From Alitta virens (lineage: Eukaryota > Annelida > Polychaeta > Phyllodocida > Nereididae), in NCBI GenBank assembly GCA_932294295.1, contig OW028584.1:10548407-10612406 (forward strand): DNA of 64,000 nucleotides. Reading direction: 5' to 3'. A model generated the notes under the pieces. That model was not told where the DNA came from. It saw nothing but the letters and a program-made list of their open reading frames with translations, and did no database searches. The translations under genes were made by a program, and so were the position numbers. Positions 1-12,357 of the stretch are shown piece by piece. Within the stretch, counting starts at the first letter, position 1. Each line of letters starts with the position of its first letter.

Positions 1-1745
1 GTGGTAAATTACATGTAATATTTTTCCAATGAACATGACATCTTATAAATATTGTAATACCTTAGTTTGGATTTGTTATATCTAGAAGTTTCCCCAATTC
101 CCCAATATATCTGTTTTATTTTACATTTAAGCAGCCTAATATCACATTCTAAATTATTATGCAATAATTCAACAATTCCTACTAAGCTAAAAATTTGTTT
201 TAACTCATGTGACCAATTATTTCTACATTTACTAATATCGTAATCAAATATTTTTCTAGTTAGTCTTTCTCTGTCCATTTTCAATAACCTATTACAATAT
301 TTAAACTTATTTACATGTCTGTTGCTTTCTAGCATATTTATTGGCGCAAATCTATGAACACCGTAAAAGAACCGCATTGCTCTGTATTGGACATTATCAT
401 TTTACTATGATTCCTAAAGCCCCATACTGATGATCCGTATTCTAAAATTGGTTGAACAAACATTTTATAGATTAGCAAAGGATTTGTATGGACATTCTTT
501 TAACTGTTGCATTTTACTCCTAATCATTTCAAATGCTCTACCTCCTGCTTCTGCCAATACAGTTGCTGATCTTGTGAAATCTAAATGTTCATTAAAGATA
601 AGCCCTACGTATTTATATTCCTTAACAGTCTTTAGGTTAAAATTTTCAAGATTAAATTCCTAATTTGTCTGTTTTAAATTTTTTGGTCTAAAATGCAAAA
701 TTTCTATTTTGTTTTTATTTACTGATAACCTCCATTTTCTACACCAGCTATTAAGTGCAATCAGTTGCTCCTGAATAGCAGATTCATTTGATGCAACAGG
801 AACCAGATCATCGGCATACAAAAGTGCTGTAACCTGAATGTTTTTTAGTGAAAAGCCTAAATTAAACTCATTTAATAACGTGACTAGATCATTAACATAT
901 CATGAAAATAATGTTGGTGATAATGTATCACCTTGCCGAACTCCTAAGTAATCTCAAACCAACCCATATAAATATATTGTAGTTTGATACACGACATTGA
1001 CAGATCATTTATTGTCTGTATAGCTTTATAAAGGTTTCCATCAATGCCATAATATTTTCTCAATTTAAAGAGTAACAAGTATCTATTTATGAAATCAAAA
1101 GCTTTTTGGAAGTCTACAAATGCACAAAAAGTACTTAAATTATCATTTATTCTATTTCTTACAATAGATGTTAGAGAAAATAAATGATCTTGACAGCTTC
1201 TATTAGACCGGAAACCATTCTATTCATCAACTACCAATCTCTTTTTTCCTCAGAGTATTTAACAAGTCTATTATTAAGAATCCCTGTGTAAAGTTTATAT
1301 ATCGAGGAGAGTAGAATGATGCCACAGTAATCTAAGGGAACATAGGGATCTTTTGAACTATTTTTAGGTATAGGGCAAATAAATGCTTTTCTCCATATAT
1401 CTGGTACTAATCCATTTTTAAAACAGTTCTGGAAAAAGGCAAGGAACACATTGTTGAGTTTACCAGTTTTGAGTACCTCATTGGGTATGTAGTCAGGCCC
1501 TACAGCTTTTTTCAGTTTCAGTTTGCGAATACCCTTTTCTATCTCTCTACGACTAATGTCATTATTCAAGGTAGCATTAGACACTTACCGAGGGTCTTGC
1601 ATTTCTTGTTCAATTGTTCCCTTCTCAACACTGCCTATAAAATATTTCATCAAAGGTGTATTGCACACTATTTGTTTGAGGGTTCAAAAGCTTACAGAGA
1701 TCATTTTTCCATCGAGAAAGTTCCTCATTTTGATCAGATGTTCTA
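1..1745 (-). mobile_element. Decayed non-LTR retrotransposon (LINE), reverse transcriptase region
   Basis: Read on the minus strand, this stretch encodes pieces of a LINE reverse transcriptase in the expected order. A piece before the RT lies near 1740-1620. The start of the RT domain is at 1584-1231, with GPDYIPNEVLK and the later run up to IYKLYTGILNNRL. A palm segment at about 1225-960 contains FVDFQKAFD. The catalytic YADD codons are the complement of 807-818. A C-terminal region at 377-9 contains FYGVHRFAP. The pieces sit in different frames: there is a frameshift near 1231, a stop in DE*NGFRSNRSC, and others further on, so the copy is dead. The 3' end runs off the window. I could not assign the clade. 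SINE sequence adjoins it at about 1750. Confidence 0.85.
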
Positions 1746-1754
1746 TCACCAGTA

Positions 1755-1895
1755 TCCCCAGAGCAGTAATAAGGCTTGGAGTTCACACCATGTTATGGGT
1801 TTACCTCATGGCTGGGGGTGTTTTACTTGCCTCAGCATAGACATCAATTACAAGGCACCTCCAATTTAACGTCTCATGCGATTGACATCCAGCTG
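1755..1895 (-). mobile_element. SINE-1 copy (body only)
   Basis: Shares the blocks GGAGTTCACACCATGTTA and CTCATGCGATTGACATCC with copies at 12505-12620, 19090-19255, 21690-21850, 26860-27054, 34140-34240 and 43140-43230. The 26860-27054 copy carries a tRNA-like head, so this is a headless or diverged SINE copy. It abuts the LINE fragment on its left. Confidence 0.55.
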
Positions 1896-2175
1896 GTCTG
1901 TTTTCGGTCTGAAAAAAAAAACAAGAGACAAACTTCATATTGTAAAAAGCACTAGGCTTTTGCCTCAGCCTTAAAACTAAATTAATTGTACTCTATGTGT
2001 TTCTTTTATTTCTATTCTATGTGTTTGAAATTTATGTTTATATGTGTCAACTTTATGTGCATTATTTTAGTGCATTATTTGTGTCTATATATTTTGACAT
2101 TATTAGTGTTTTATAGTTGCCTGTAGAATTCCTTCTCATATTGTATGAATGTAAATATGTAAACTTAGTAAATGT
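1896..2175. other. AT-rich intergenic sequence
   Basis: No convincing ORF, splice-bounded exon or repeat family was recognised. Sequence is TTTATGTG-rich and low in complexity. Confidence 0.5.
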
Positions 2176-2990
2176 ATGTTTAAGTTAAGGCATTTAAAGT
2201 TAACATTTGAATGTAATTTATTCACTGGAGGGGTTTCCAAATGAACAAAGGAAATTCAGACAATGGCCACTGGGTTGGCTGGACAATGGCAACTTGGACA
2301 ATGGTCACTGGGGTGGCTGGACAATGGCTGTGGCTGACCAGGTGGGCAGTAGGGTACTTTGGATTCTAAATTTAGATTCAGGTACAATGGGGTCCCTTTG
2401 GTCAAAGGGGTTTGGAAAGAATGGAGGGGCATCCTTTTGCCCCTTTAAATTAAACCCCAATTGCCACAATAGCCATTGCCACCCAGGGGGCATTTTGGTC
2501 AGTTGGAGATGCTGGAAATGGTGGGAAAATATCTCCAGTGAAGTTATGTCATGAGAAGGGGTTTTGGAATTGCAGGAATTGTGTGTTGAATGTTGTAGAG
2601 TTGTGATTGGATGTGGGCCTTGGGCCAATGGAGAGATAGAGGAGTGACTGGGAGAAAGTCACTTCCTATAAAAGCAATAAATGGAGGAAATTCTTTATCT
2701 TTGATTTGAGCAAGGAAAGACCAGTCTTACAACTTACCTTTGACTTTGTCTTATTTATTTGGAGAGAAGAAATCTATACTTTTACAATATACTGAATTGT
2801 GGACTATGCTGAGTTTTCACCTAAGTACTTAAACTTGGAGATGGTGATGAAACTTACAATATGATCAGTGATTAATAACTTTTATGTTTAGACTGTCTGT
2901 GACACAAAATTTTACCTCAAATTTTGGCAAGATGACCTGTCAAATGTGCTATGTGGCAACAAGAACTGCTGCTACGCTGAGCCCACCGAA
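2176..2990 (+). mobile_element. Possible solo LTR (unconfirmed)
   Basis: The stretch has promoter-like organisation without coding content. A TATAAAAG box lies at about 2666-2673, followed at once by an AATAAA, and the body resembles an LTR R/U5 region. Short direct repeats of ACAATGG...GGCTGG occur at 2260-2335. No clear terminal TG...CA with target-site duplication could be fixed, so boundaries are approximate and the call is weak. A host promoter is an alternative, but no coding exon follows within a few hundred bases. Confidence 0.25.
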
Positions 2991-3368
2991 AAAAAAAAAA
3001 CATTTGTCACTGTAATAGGATAATGAAGCTTTAACCTGTAGGGTCATTAACGTCTGGAAAGAGAACATCACAAGGCTGTACTTATGAATGACCTGTCAAA
3101 TGAGATTTGCTTTTCACTGAACCTGACAATGAAAATATCTTCATTTGAAGGACAAGCTACAGGAGGACAAAAATAAGTTGACGAAAGGCTTCTTAGCTGT
3201 CTGTTAGAATAATGTAATTTACTGCTGTGGACGCCTAACATCAAGCCTAACATCAAGCAGACGTGGACCTTTAATCACTGGAAGTCCATTTCCGCAAATT
3301 TTGGTGGATTTTAGCCAAAATATCCTGGAAATTAATGAATAATCAAATCATCTCTTATTTATTTTCAG

Positions 3369-5505
3369 CTCAGCTTGTCACTCCTGATGACTCACACATC
3401 GATCTTGATTATTTAGTTGCTGAGAAAACTTTCATTTTTGAAGTGATGGGGCAGTCCAATGTGCATATAGGCTTAAGTGCTGAGATAATATCAGGGAATG
3501 GTTATGGCAAGGATATGTATGAATTGTCATTGGCGCCGGAGGCAACTGATGGTCAGCAATTCGCGTAAAGGCAAAAACCCTAAACACTGTATCTAAACGC
3601 ACCACTGATATCATGAATCCATCAGAATACAGGAAATTCTGGGTATCGTGGAAGAACCATCGAGTGGAATTTGGTGAAGGTTGGAGTGTAGGTGAACGGG
3701 TGGTCCTGTCATACAACGATGAACGATACCGTTATGATGTAAATGTGATATCAGTTGCTTCATATAATAGTGGTACACTACACTGGAGAACCATTGGCGG
3801 TAAGACTGAGGAAATATTGGCTAATTTTGATGGGATGGGGGTGTCAAGTGAAATATTTACTTTATAAATTGTTTGTTTACACTGATTTCATAGTTGGGTA
3901 AAATTGTAATTTGGATACTAGGGTTACTGCAATACTGCACGAATCTGGCAAATGTCCCTCACAGGCAACAGACTTAAAGTTTGACAGACGGCAAGTTGAA
4001 TCAATTAGGCAGAATGACATATTTCATCAATGGACACAAATTTAGAGTGTTCAATTTAATATATATTTCTTCTTTTTTTTTGGTCATGCAATGCACATAT
4101 GTCAGCTATCTTTCAGGTATTAAATTGCTTAAGTCCATTGGAACATGCAATAAATGTATTTTTATTTTCTTTGTTTATGATATAACTATAATTAGTTTGG
4201 TAGTCTGTATATTTCAGTTTTAAGGAATATAGCAACGTCACAACTTATCTTATCTCATAACAAATGTAACCAAGCAGCAGTTTATGGTGTTGTATTTACC
4301 CCTTTTTTTAAACCAGTTTTATGGTATTGTATTTACCCTTTTTATTTACCAGTTTTATGGTATTGTATTTATCCCTTTTTTTAACCAGTTTTATGGTATT
4401 GTATTTACCCCTTTTTACCAGTTTATGATATTGTGTTTACCCCCCCCCCCCCCTCTTTTTTTTACCAGTTTAATGGTATTGTATTTCCCTTTTTTTTTTA
4501 AACCAGTTTTATGGTATTGTATTCACCCCCCCCCCCCTTTTTTTACCAGTTTTATGGTATTGTATTAACCCCCCCCCTTTTTTTACCAGTTTTATGGTAT
4601 TGTATTAACCCCTTTTTCTTTGTTTGTTCAAGTATCTGTGTTACAACCTACTGGGAATAACTCTTCCTGAACAGTTCTGCAACGGATTCTGCCTTTAACG
4701 ATGAGAATGGCACTTCATGTGTGCAGGTAAGCAAACTCAGTGGAAAACCCTTAAAGACCAGTAGCAGGGGCTAAATTGGGTAAGTTTGTATTGGTATCAT
4801 GAAATAGGCACTTTTCATAGTTTGGCTTGTCTCATCTCATCTCATCTTATCCTGTCTTGTCATGTCTTTTCTTGTTGTTTCTTGTCTAAAATTGTGATTT
4901 TTACGGTGAGAGCTTTTCACCACCGTCATCCGCAACCAACACTGTATATGCAGTGTGGTGGAACTTTAGGATCTAAATACAACTGGCTTAACTAAGCAAA
5001 CCATAGAACTGTTACTGCTATAGTTGCAGAATTAAAGTGGAATGCTCCCAGATGACTATTATAATTTTTTTAATGTCACTAGATTTCATGTGGGTCACAT
5101 TCAATATTCATACAGGTGTATTAGAAAAATAAATGCGAATTGCTATTTCTTGCAAAAATTATCATGGCAAAAATTGTACAAACACTCTAGGTACTTTCAC
5201 TTGTTTTGTTCATTTGAATCATTTTAAGACATCTTGAAACTCTTTAGTGTTCACTGATTCTTTGTTTATATTTCCAGATTGAACCATCTGCTTTGGGGCA
5301 ATCCATGTCATTCATTGTTCGAGGAAAATCGCCAAAATACATCAAATTTAACTTCACCGGTGTCCCTACATGCGATGAACCATATGTGACAGTGCTGACC
5401 AAACAAAACATGGCGCAACTTCACCTGGCTAGTACAAATGTCAGTTCCAATGGACTGCAGTGCAGTTTTGCCATGGCTCCATGGAAACATGTGACAGAGA
5501 AATAA
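3369..5505 (+). pseudogene. FAMeT-like (Methyltransf_FA) domain gene fragment, frameshifted
   Basis: Three plus-strand exons can be fitted. Exon A is 3369-3799 (acceptor TTTTCAG, donor GTAAGA), exon B is 4633-4726 (donor GTAAGC), and exon C is 5278-5505 and ends in TAA. Exon A resembles the domain once named for farnesoic acid O-methyltransferase: VHIGLSAEI, then a YEIVIGAGGN-like strand, KFWVSWKNHRVEFGEGW, and ISVASYNSGTLHW. The reading frame is lost at about 3522, where one base is missing between YE and IVIG. An in-frame TGA follows GGN at about 3551. Exon B also needs one extra base after GNNSS (about 4669) before NSSATDSAFNDENGTSCVQ. Restoring those bases makes the exon phases agree (1, then 1, then 0), which supports the exon chain. 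Exon C (IEPSALGQSMSFIVRG, CDEPYVTVLTKQ) matches nothing I recognise. No start or signal-peptide exon was found upstream. It is either a young pseudogene or carries sequencing indels. Confidence 0.6.
4280..4615. repeat. Minisatellite in intron of the FAMeT-like gene fragment
   Basis: About nine imperfect copies of a 33-45 bp unit, TTTTATGGTATTGTATTTACC followed by variable runs of C and T. The unit length varies mainly in the poly-C/poly-T tract. It lies between exons A and B of the FAMeT-like fragment. Open frames here are artefacts of the repeat. Confidence 0.9.
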
Positions 5506-6145
5506 CTGTGGTATTTAGTAACTACTTGCATGAAGAACATAATGGTGTTCCCACGTGGAATCTGTGCGACATTTCCTGGGAATAATAAATACACACGAAG
5601 TACCCTCACTCCAACAGCGGTCGATTTTCACATTGAAACTGGCTTGGAATAACTTGACATAATTAACTTTGCAACTCCATTATTATAAAGTTTGGATCAA
5701 TATTTCTTATGATGAATTAGACATCAATACCTCTTTCAAAGAGGTACATATTCTGCTCGGGCACATAACATTTTTATGCTGCACATTTTTATTCTGATGG
5801 CCTTAGCTATTGAGACATACTTATTAGGGTGGCCCAAAATATTTTTTCTCTTTTCTTCAATTAGAACCCAGAATTTGCATCTACCTATGGATTTAAGCTT
5901 TACATAAAAATTTTAACTGAATCCAACAATATTTAGAGGTGGCACAATGCATCCAAAGATTACTTAACATCATGCCGCCGCATACAACCTCCGCACTTTA
6001 ATGTCGAATGACAACAAACTGAAACGTATTCTTTCAAGAAAAATGTATTGATTCAAATGTCCGTCACCACCGTAAATGCCCTCCATCAACTATAACAATG
6101 TTCACTTTTAACTGATGTCTCTCAGTCGATGGAGATGGCAGTAGT
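5506..6145. other. Intergenic, no gene recognised
   Basis: No coherent coding signal or known repeat beyond short AT-rich runs. Confidence 0.5.
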
Positions 6146-6490
6146 GTAATGTTATTTTATCTTAGTTTATTAATTTATATTATCATGTTGAGAGCCAATG
6201 TTATGAATAGCCTACAGGCCAGAGATCAAGGCCATAATTGGCAATGCAACTGCCTCAGAGCAGATCATGCTCAGGGCTAAAGATCAAGTGCCCTCTTGAT
6301 TGGTTAAGAAGTAATAAATGGGATGCTCATGTTGGGGCTCCCAATCAACTAGGAGGCAGTCTTGGAGTAGCTCTCATGAAGAACAGAGTGTATAACTCTG
6401 GACTGTGAATTTGTATCAATTGATGGAATAAACAAGTATGGACTAACACTGCATTACTGGAGTATTCTATTTAAGCATGCATGGAAGGAA
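6146..6490 (+). mobile_element. Possible solo LTR (unconfirmed)
   Basis: Starts with TGTAATGTTATTTTATC and ends near GGAATATAAT, with an AATAAA at about 6429. The pentamer AGTAG occurs just before the proposed start and just after the proposed end, consistent with a 5-bp target duplication. A 5-bp match chosen by eye is weak, and the 3' end is not a canonical CA. Confidence 0.25.
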
Positions 6491-7533
6491 TATAATAGTA
6501 GGTTAGAAATACCTACTATCAGTGACAACTTGAATGTTGCATAACAACAGCTGTCAGATTTTGAATATACCTTTTCTGTGCTCCCAGTTTTCACGAAATT
6601 TGTCTTATCATTCCACGGTTCATGAGGCATGAGAGGAAAGATTGTGGCAGACCAAGATTCGAGAAAACTGTCTTCATCATTTGTCCATTGTAATAAAAGA
6701 GCTGAGCTCCTTGTCTATATATTGACCAGTGCCATCCAGTCAGTGTCGTTGTTTTTCTGATCCTTCTTTGTCACATGTTTACCAGCATCTGCATTTTCTG
6801 TTGTCATGATGAAAAAAGCAGGGCCCCCCACCACCTCGCTTTATTTGCGACAGAATTAAGTGAATTGTAAATAGCTTTTTTTTTTATTTTTTATTCTATT
6901 CATTATTTCGTTAATAGTCCACATTTTTCTAACATTATTCCTAAATATTTAGAATTGTTTATGATAGTAATTTGATTTAGCTAGATGTATACTATTTCTC
7001 AAAATTCTGTTGTAGGTTTTAAAATTCTGTCTCTTGCTTTCATAAATCTCATTATGTATAGAAGTTGATTATTAAGAAAATTCTCTTTTTCACAAAAGAA
7101 GGACATGCTTGCTTTGAGGAAATATTAAGTAATAAGGATCTATTCATATTGTTTATTATCTATTTCTGCTTACTTGTCCTTTTGTGTGAGGACAGGGTCC
7201 CAATTATCCATCAACAGCTATAGTACGTGGGTGCAACTGAAACAACTGTTGTCACTTAGGGGAAATTCTATTTTTTTAGGTCATACAGCAGCTTAAAATA
7301 CATGATGTAATGGTAAAATCTCATTTCATCAACGAAATCAAGTGTCCTGTCAAAGCCATTCATTCATAAAACACTGGAATAAATCCTTTGAAAGGATTTT
7401 CTTGTTAAGTCTATTATGGCTTCTAAACTGAATATAAAGCATTTGTTACTTATCTTTCACACATGTCAGCTCCTGAAAAATAAAGAATCCCAACATATTG
7501 GCTCAACACACCAGACAAACTAATGATAACTAA
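6491..7533. other. Intergenic, no gene recognised
   Basis: AT-rich sequence with no splice-bounded coding segment or repeat family that I could identify. Confidence 0.5.
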
Positions 7534-8239
7534 AGCCCCATTCACACTATCACGAGTAAAAGAGCTGAGCGACCACGGACGTCAAAGAGGAACTATATAC
7601 ATGCTCACTCATGGTCAATTGTGCCTCTGTTAATTGCGCACAAATTATTTTGACGAGCATCCGTCAGGCACTCGTAGATCGCCTGGCGAGTCGTCCGCGA
7701 GTGAAGAAGGAGATGGCTATGGATGGGCACGGATGGGCTCGGATGGGCATGGATGGGCATGGATGGGAACGTAGCCAGCGTGGATGGTCGACGGAAGAAT
7801 GATGAGCGGGCCAAGGAGATCCGCCGAGCGTTTCTGAAGCATTCCAAGAGCTGTACAAGAGTGAACATGAGTGTATGGCAAGTATACAATATGGACAGCC
7901 TCCCTTGTGTAACCGCGAGTGAGCATGAGTGGCTGTGAGTAGCCACGAATCACTCGCTAACCACTCGTCAACCGCTCGCCTGAGTGGCTCCAGTAAAAAA
8001 GTCAACAATTTTACTCGTCGAATGTCCGCCAAGTTTTTAAACATGATTAAAAATGTTTGCCTTCTCCACGGAATTTTCACAAGTGATCTGGAGGGACTAC
8101 AAGCGTTCTACGGATTACCATGAGTATACGTAAATGGCTAGGCAATTGAATGACGTATGGACTAGGATAAGCAGGAGTAAATAACTTTCGTCATCCGCGC
8201 TCACTCACCATCCCCACTCGTGACAGTATGAACGCTCCT
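7534..8239. mobile_element. Non-autonomous TIR transposon, about 706 bp, TAA target site
   Basis: The ends are inverted repeats: AGCCCCATTCACACTATCACGAGT on the left and, reverse-complemented, AGGAGCGTTCATACTGTCACGAGT on the right. The 3-bp sequence TAA lies on both sides (7531-7533 and 8240-8242), as expected of PIF/Harbinger-type targets. The interior is rich in CGAGT/ACTCG motifs and has a short array of GGATGGGCAT at 7720-7765. No transposase is present. Short ORFs inside are not genes. Confidence 0.65.
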
Positions 8240-8242
8240 TAA

Positions 8243-8828
8243 AGACAAATGCGGGTATCATCAGCGCCACACTGTGTAGATCGTCATAAACACAAGTGCG
8301 CCCTCTTGTGAGAATTACGAAAAGCGCCGTTGCAATGGTTTCTTGCAGCATTTCAGTATAATCTTTCACTTTCAAGCATGGACAAAAACACAACTGGCGC
8401 TCTAGTCGCCTCTGCTGTTATTTTGGGGGTTAAGTTCCAGAACTAGCATATATAGTCTACTTTTATGTTTTATTTATGAAAATAATACCCAGTAAAAATG
8501 TATATGCGAGAACTAATCATCAAGTCAATTTCGTTTTTACCACCAGGGGGCCAGATGCAGTGGGACTAGTATTCAATGTCATGCAGCTTCAATATACTGA
8601 TGGTGACCTCTACTTTTTATTTCTTAAAAGATGCTGGGATAACTTAACTTAGTATTCACAAAATAGTGGTAAACAAGAATATTCTTTTTCAAAAAGAATA
8701 AATACCTGTTGTTGTGTGTAGAATGCCAGCACTAGGCCTACAATGTAAGCACTTTAATATAGTATGTTTGGGCCTTGTATACATTCTTTATTGTTATATG
8801 CCACCCAAGTACACTATATAATATAATT
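8243..8828. other. Intergenic, no gene recognised
   Basis: No supported exon or named repeat. Confidence 0.5.
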
Positions 8829-9570
8829 ACTAATTTGTTCTGTTTTCACAAACCATTTTGAAGATGAAAAAGTTCCGTTATCTAGCGTTTGAACTAAGAT
8901 ATAAATTCTACACATTTCCTTAAACAATTCAGTCTTTATTTGACGAAAATCGGACGAATATTAGAGGAGCAGCAGCCTTTCAAAGTATATATAATAGCGT
9001 AGGCAACCCCTTCCATGATTACGCTGGCTACGCTGCTGCTGCCACAGGCGTTTTAGGCAATCCTACAAGTTGTGGATTTGCCGATTTTAATATATTAATC
9101 ACGTTTCAGAACAGCAGTTTCAGCATGTAAGTTTGTTATTGCTAAACAACACTAATAGACTAGTTAGTATGAAACTGATGTAATTGAAAGAGAAAAGTCG
9201 GAGCAAGAGGTTTACTTTTTTGTGAATTCTTCATCCACAAGGCTCAAGCACTGTAAAATTAGTACACTCAGTGATTCGGTCTGGGAGGAGCTAGGATTTT
9301 GAGAGGCCTGAATTTGTACTATTATCAGACTTTACTGGGTTTCTACTGGTCGGATCTTCAATTAAGTGTGTAAGTTACGCGTTTTTTCTGCGGTTCTAAT
9401 GGAGTGAAAATTATTGACGTACGCCTATAAAAAAACAGGATTTCCCTATTATGTGAAACAGTGCTACGCTGCTGCTGCGTTGACCTAAACATTTTCACTT
9501 CTCACTATCATAGAATATACTATGATAGTTCTATACTTGATAAAGGCCTAGGCCCAGGTATAAAAAAAGT
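8829..9570 (-). mobile_element. Dispersed repeat, also present at 59040-59569
   Basis: This stretch is the reverse complement of most of 59040-59569. Both contain ATTCGTCCGATTTTCGTCAA-like and GCAGCAGCGTAG blocks and the terminus CAGAACAAATTAGT (seen here as ACTAATTTGTTCTG at 8829). The other end lies near the block TATACCTGGGCCT. No ORF is conserved, so it is probably a non-autonomous element. This copy is longer than its partner in the middle. Confidence 0.7.
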
Positions 9571-11514
9571 AGTGAAAATGCATTTAAACCCTTCTTATGC
9601 TTGGAAACATATTATTTAAAATTTTCTCATTGAATTAACATGCAATTGGTATTTGTCAGACAAATTTTTTTAAACTATGGTGACCCCCAATTTTTCTTTC
9701 ATTATTTTTAACAAGAAAACTTGCTTTAACTTTGTACAAAATTTCATGGCATTCTCAGTGGTAGAACTGAATACCCACAATTGTCTTTGAGGAAAACAGT
9801 CACTAAATTACATTGTAAGCACAAACTTTAAAAAGTTAACAATCAAGACATTTTCTGAACATACAACAACTTATCTGTTGTCTTTCTACTTAGATCTACA
9901 CTTAAGTAATTTCCTTATCTGTGAAAATGGATAAATATCAGTACAAATAATTATTTATGTGATGTATTTAAGTCTAAAAATTTGTTAACAGCTCTCTGTA
10001 AATGTGCTAAAGTTTAGCATGTGATTGATTTAAAGCTCTGTCTATCTTTTCTTAATTATCTTATGGCATCAACAATTTTAATCATTCTGTATGTAATTTG
10101 TTTCTCTTTCATTTTCTGCTATTATTGTTAATACTTATTTATAATTTTTCTTTCAAGGATCGTAACATTAACTAACTCTGTGATTTATAATTAGTAAAGT
10201 TATACAAATTTAATGATTAATCATGTTGGTGTGTATAAGTTTCCAAAACCTCGGCTTTTCTATGCACACCTGTGACAGATTTGAATGTTTTTGTATGTGT
10301 ATGCAACATTAACTGCCACGAATAAATCCGTTTCAATTTCAATTTGTTATCTTGATAACATGTTACACCGGCTAGACAATGGCGTGCTGTTGGCCGAATA
10401 TGGCCATAAATTGTTGAAACAATGTATAGACCCAATTTGACATGCTATCTGGGAAGGAGCTGGGTAAACCTATATGTTCTAGGCTTGGATTTGAGAAAGA
10501 CTCTGGACTGGCCTGTCAAGGATGTAATCGTGAAGTCGCATGAGACTCATTTTAAGTGATATACCTCTTACAGAAAATAATGAACATTGGCAACTACTTT
10601 GCTTGTACTATGTTAATGAACTGGTGCAAAGACTATCAGTCATTTTGAAACCTGCCAGTCGCTGTTTACTGCTTATTTGCATACATTAGTTTTTTCTTTT
10701 GGGACAGTTAATATTGACCAGTAATTCATTATACTAATCATCTGTTTACATTAAATTTAAATTTTAAGTCAAGCAGATGAATGACAGACTGCCAATAAAC
10801 TTGGCAGAAAGAGTGCATTTTATATGTAACTAATTGGTAAGATTTTAAATGTTTTTTTCAGTACCGCTTTTTTCCGAAATACCAGCTTTTAAAATTCTAA
10901 TGAATTACCACAATGAAAAGACCAACAACTTAATTATCATACATTGCAATCATGAAAAATTGAAAGTGGTGACGTGTTACACTTTAATTGATGCCACTTT
11001 TGTTAGGTGAAGATCATTGACTCATTCTATAATGTCTGTTAGAGTTGAGGCCAATTTTCTCATAACAAATGTCACAGAGAAATGATCAATAGTTATGAAT
11101 CCTTTAAGCTGGACACACCTTCATACTGTAACAGTAAGTCAATATGATTCCCATGATTTCTCGAGTCATGTGAAGGTTTTCTAGAGAGAGACTGTTACTA
11201 ATACCTGTACCAATACTAATAGCATATGGAGCACCATAAAAGCAAAATTTCTATACCCTCTCAGAAGCTAGGTGTGCTAGTTACACAGTTGTGCTGCTAT
11301 TATGATTGCGTGATTGTCTTCCAGTACTACCTTTGTGCAGTTGGACTACATAATTGGTGCTGTTACGTTATTCTACCTTGGCTCTCTCCCCTAAGAATTC
11401 GATTTTTTGTTCATATGACAATAAATCTTATCTTATTCTATAATCAATATTGTTATTAATGTTGCCAAATGAAAAGTTCAATGCACGCCAAGAGAAGATT
11501 TTCGTGGGCGTGGG
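9571..11514. other. AT-rich intergenic, no gene recognised
   Basis: Roughly 1.9 kb of low-complexity AT-rich sequence. AAATCTTATCTTATTC at about 11424-11440 resembles the 3' tail of an otherwise unrecognisable retroelement. No exon could be supported. Confidence 0.5.
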
Positions 11515-11650
11515 TGGTGGGTGTATTAGAGCTTTACGTCCTGTATTTCTGCACCTGATGGGCTAATTAGGACCGGTGGGGAACATGGCAATGAGATGAA
11601 GGATGAAACAGCCATCCAACTTGGGCTCGACAATTTTTGGCAGAACTTGA
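11515..11650 (+). repeat. Dispersed repeat R2 (partial copy)
   Basis: Shares GCTTTACGTCCTGTATTTCT, GGGCTAATTAGGAC and GGATGAAAC(A/G)GCCATCCAAC with 33905-34140. In the other copy the repeat leads into SINE-1 body sequence, so R2 and SINE-1 may be one composite family. Confidence 0.65.
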
Positions 11651-12308
11651 CTTTAATTGGTTGGTTTTTAGGTGAAAAGCTATTTAGAGGTTACAGATTT
11701 TGGACATCCCTGAGTATCTCACAGTTGGGCTAGGTAAGCCTGTATTTAGATGACAGAGAGTCTTGACAAATCTGAGCATGGAGGGACTCTAATAGCACCA
11801 ACAGTACTTTCAGCAGAATGAAAGACTGGCCTGTAAAAGAATAAAACTAAAAGTTAACAGAAGGCAACTTTGCTTCACTTGGAAAACATGCTGGGTTGCC
11901 ACACACTTCACTTGGCATTTAAACCTTTGGAATCAACCTGTTATCGTTTTCTCGATGAATATTGAAATATTGACATTTTGTCCTCCAATGGAGGGGGGGC
12001 AGGAGGAACTCCCACATTGGAAAGCTTTTTAAATCTGCCATGCAATTGTTCAATAGTTTGTTTTATTGATAATGGAGGAGGTCCCATTAATGCCAAGAAA
12101 CAACTTAACAATATGTAATATTCATACATTAGCGCTGCATTTAGAAAATCAGGAACACAAAATTATGAATGCAATCAAATGATAAATAAGTCAGCAAAAA
12201 AATCTAGTCTGCCATAGAACATTTGAGACGGTGAGGCTTCTTTTTATCACTAACAACGTAGACACCAGTGCAGATATACAAAAGTGTTTGGAGAACTTTG
12301 GACATACA

Positions 12309-12357
12309 ATGCTTCTGATTTTAACAATAATTGCTATGCTGCCTTCTGAACTTGCAG
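12309..12357 (+). CDS. Orphan candidate signal-peptide exon
   Basis: ATG opens the hydrophobic run MLLILTIIAMLPSELA and the frame reaches a CAG/GTATGT-type donor after one extra base (phase 1). The secreted-protein genes at 19836, 42019 and 51773 have the same build: a start exon of 49-55 bp ending in phase 1. I could not find downstream exons that continue it, so this may be the remnant of a lost gene, an alternative first exon for the gene at 19836, or chance. Confidence 0.3.

Noticed and set aside
4284..4568. Phe/Leu-rich 94-codon ORF
   Set aside because: It follows the TTTTATGGTATTG minisatellite; the periodic protein simply mirrors the DNA repeat.
7605..8123. Six overlapping ORFs on both strands
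   Set aside because: All lie inside a TIR element rich in GGATGGGCAT and CGAGT repeats. There is no transposase motif.
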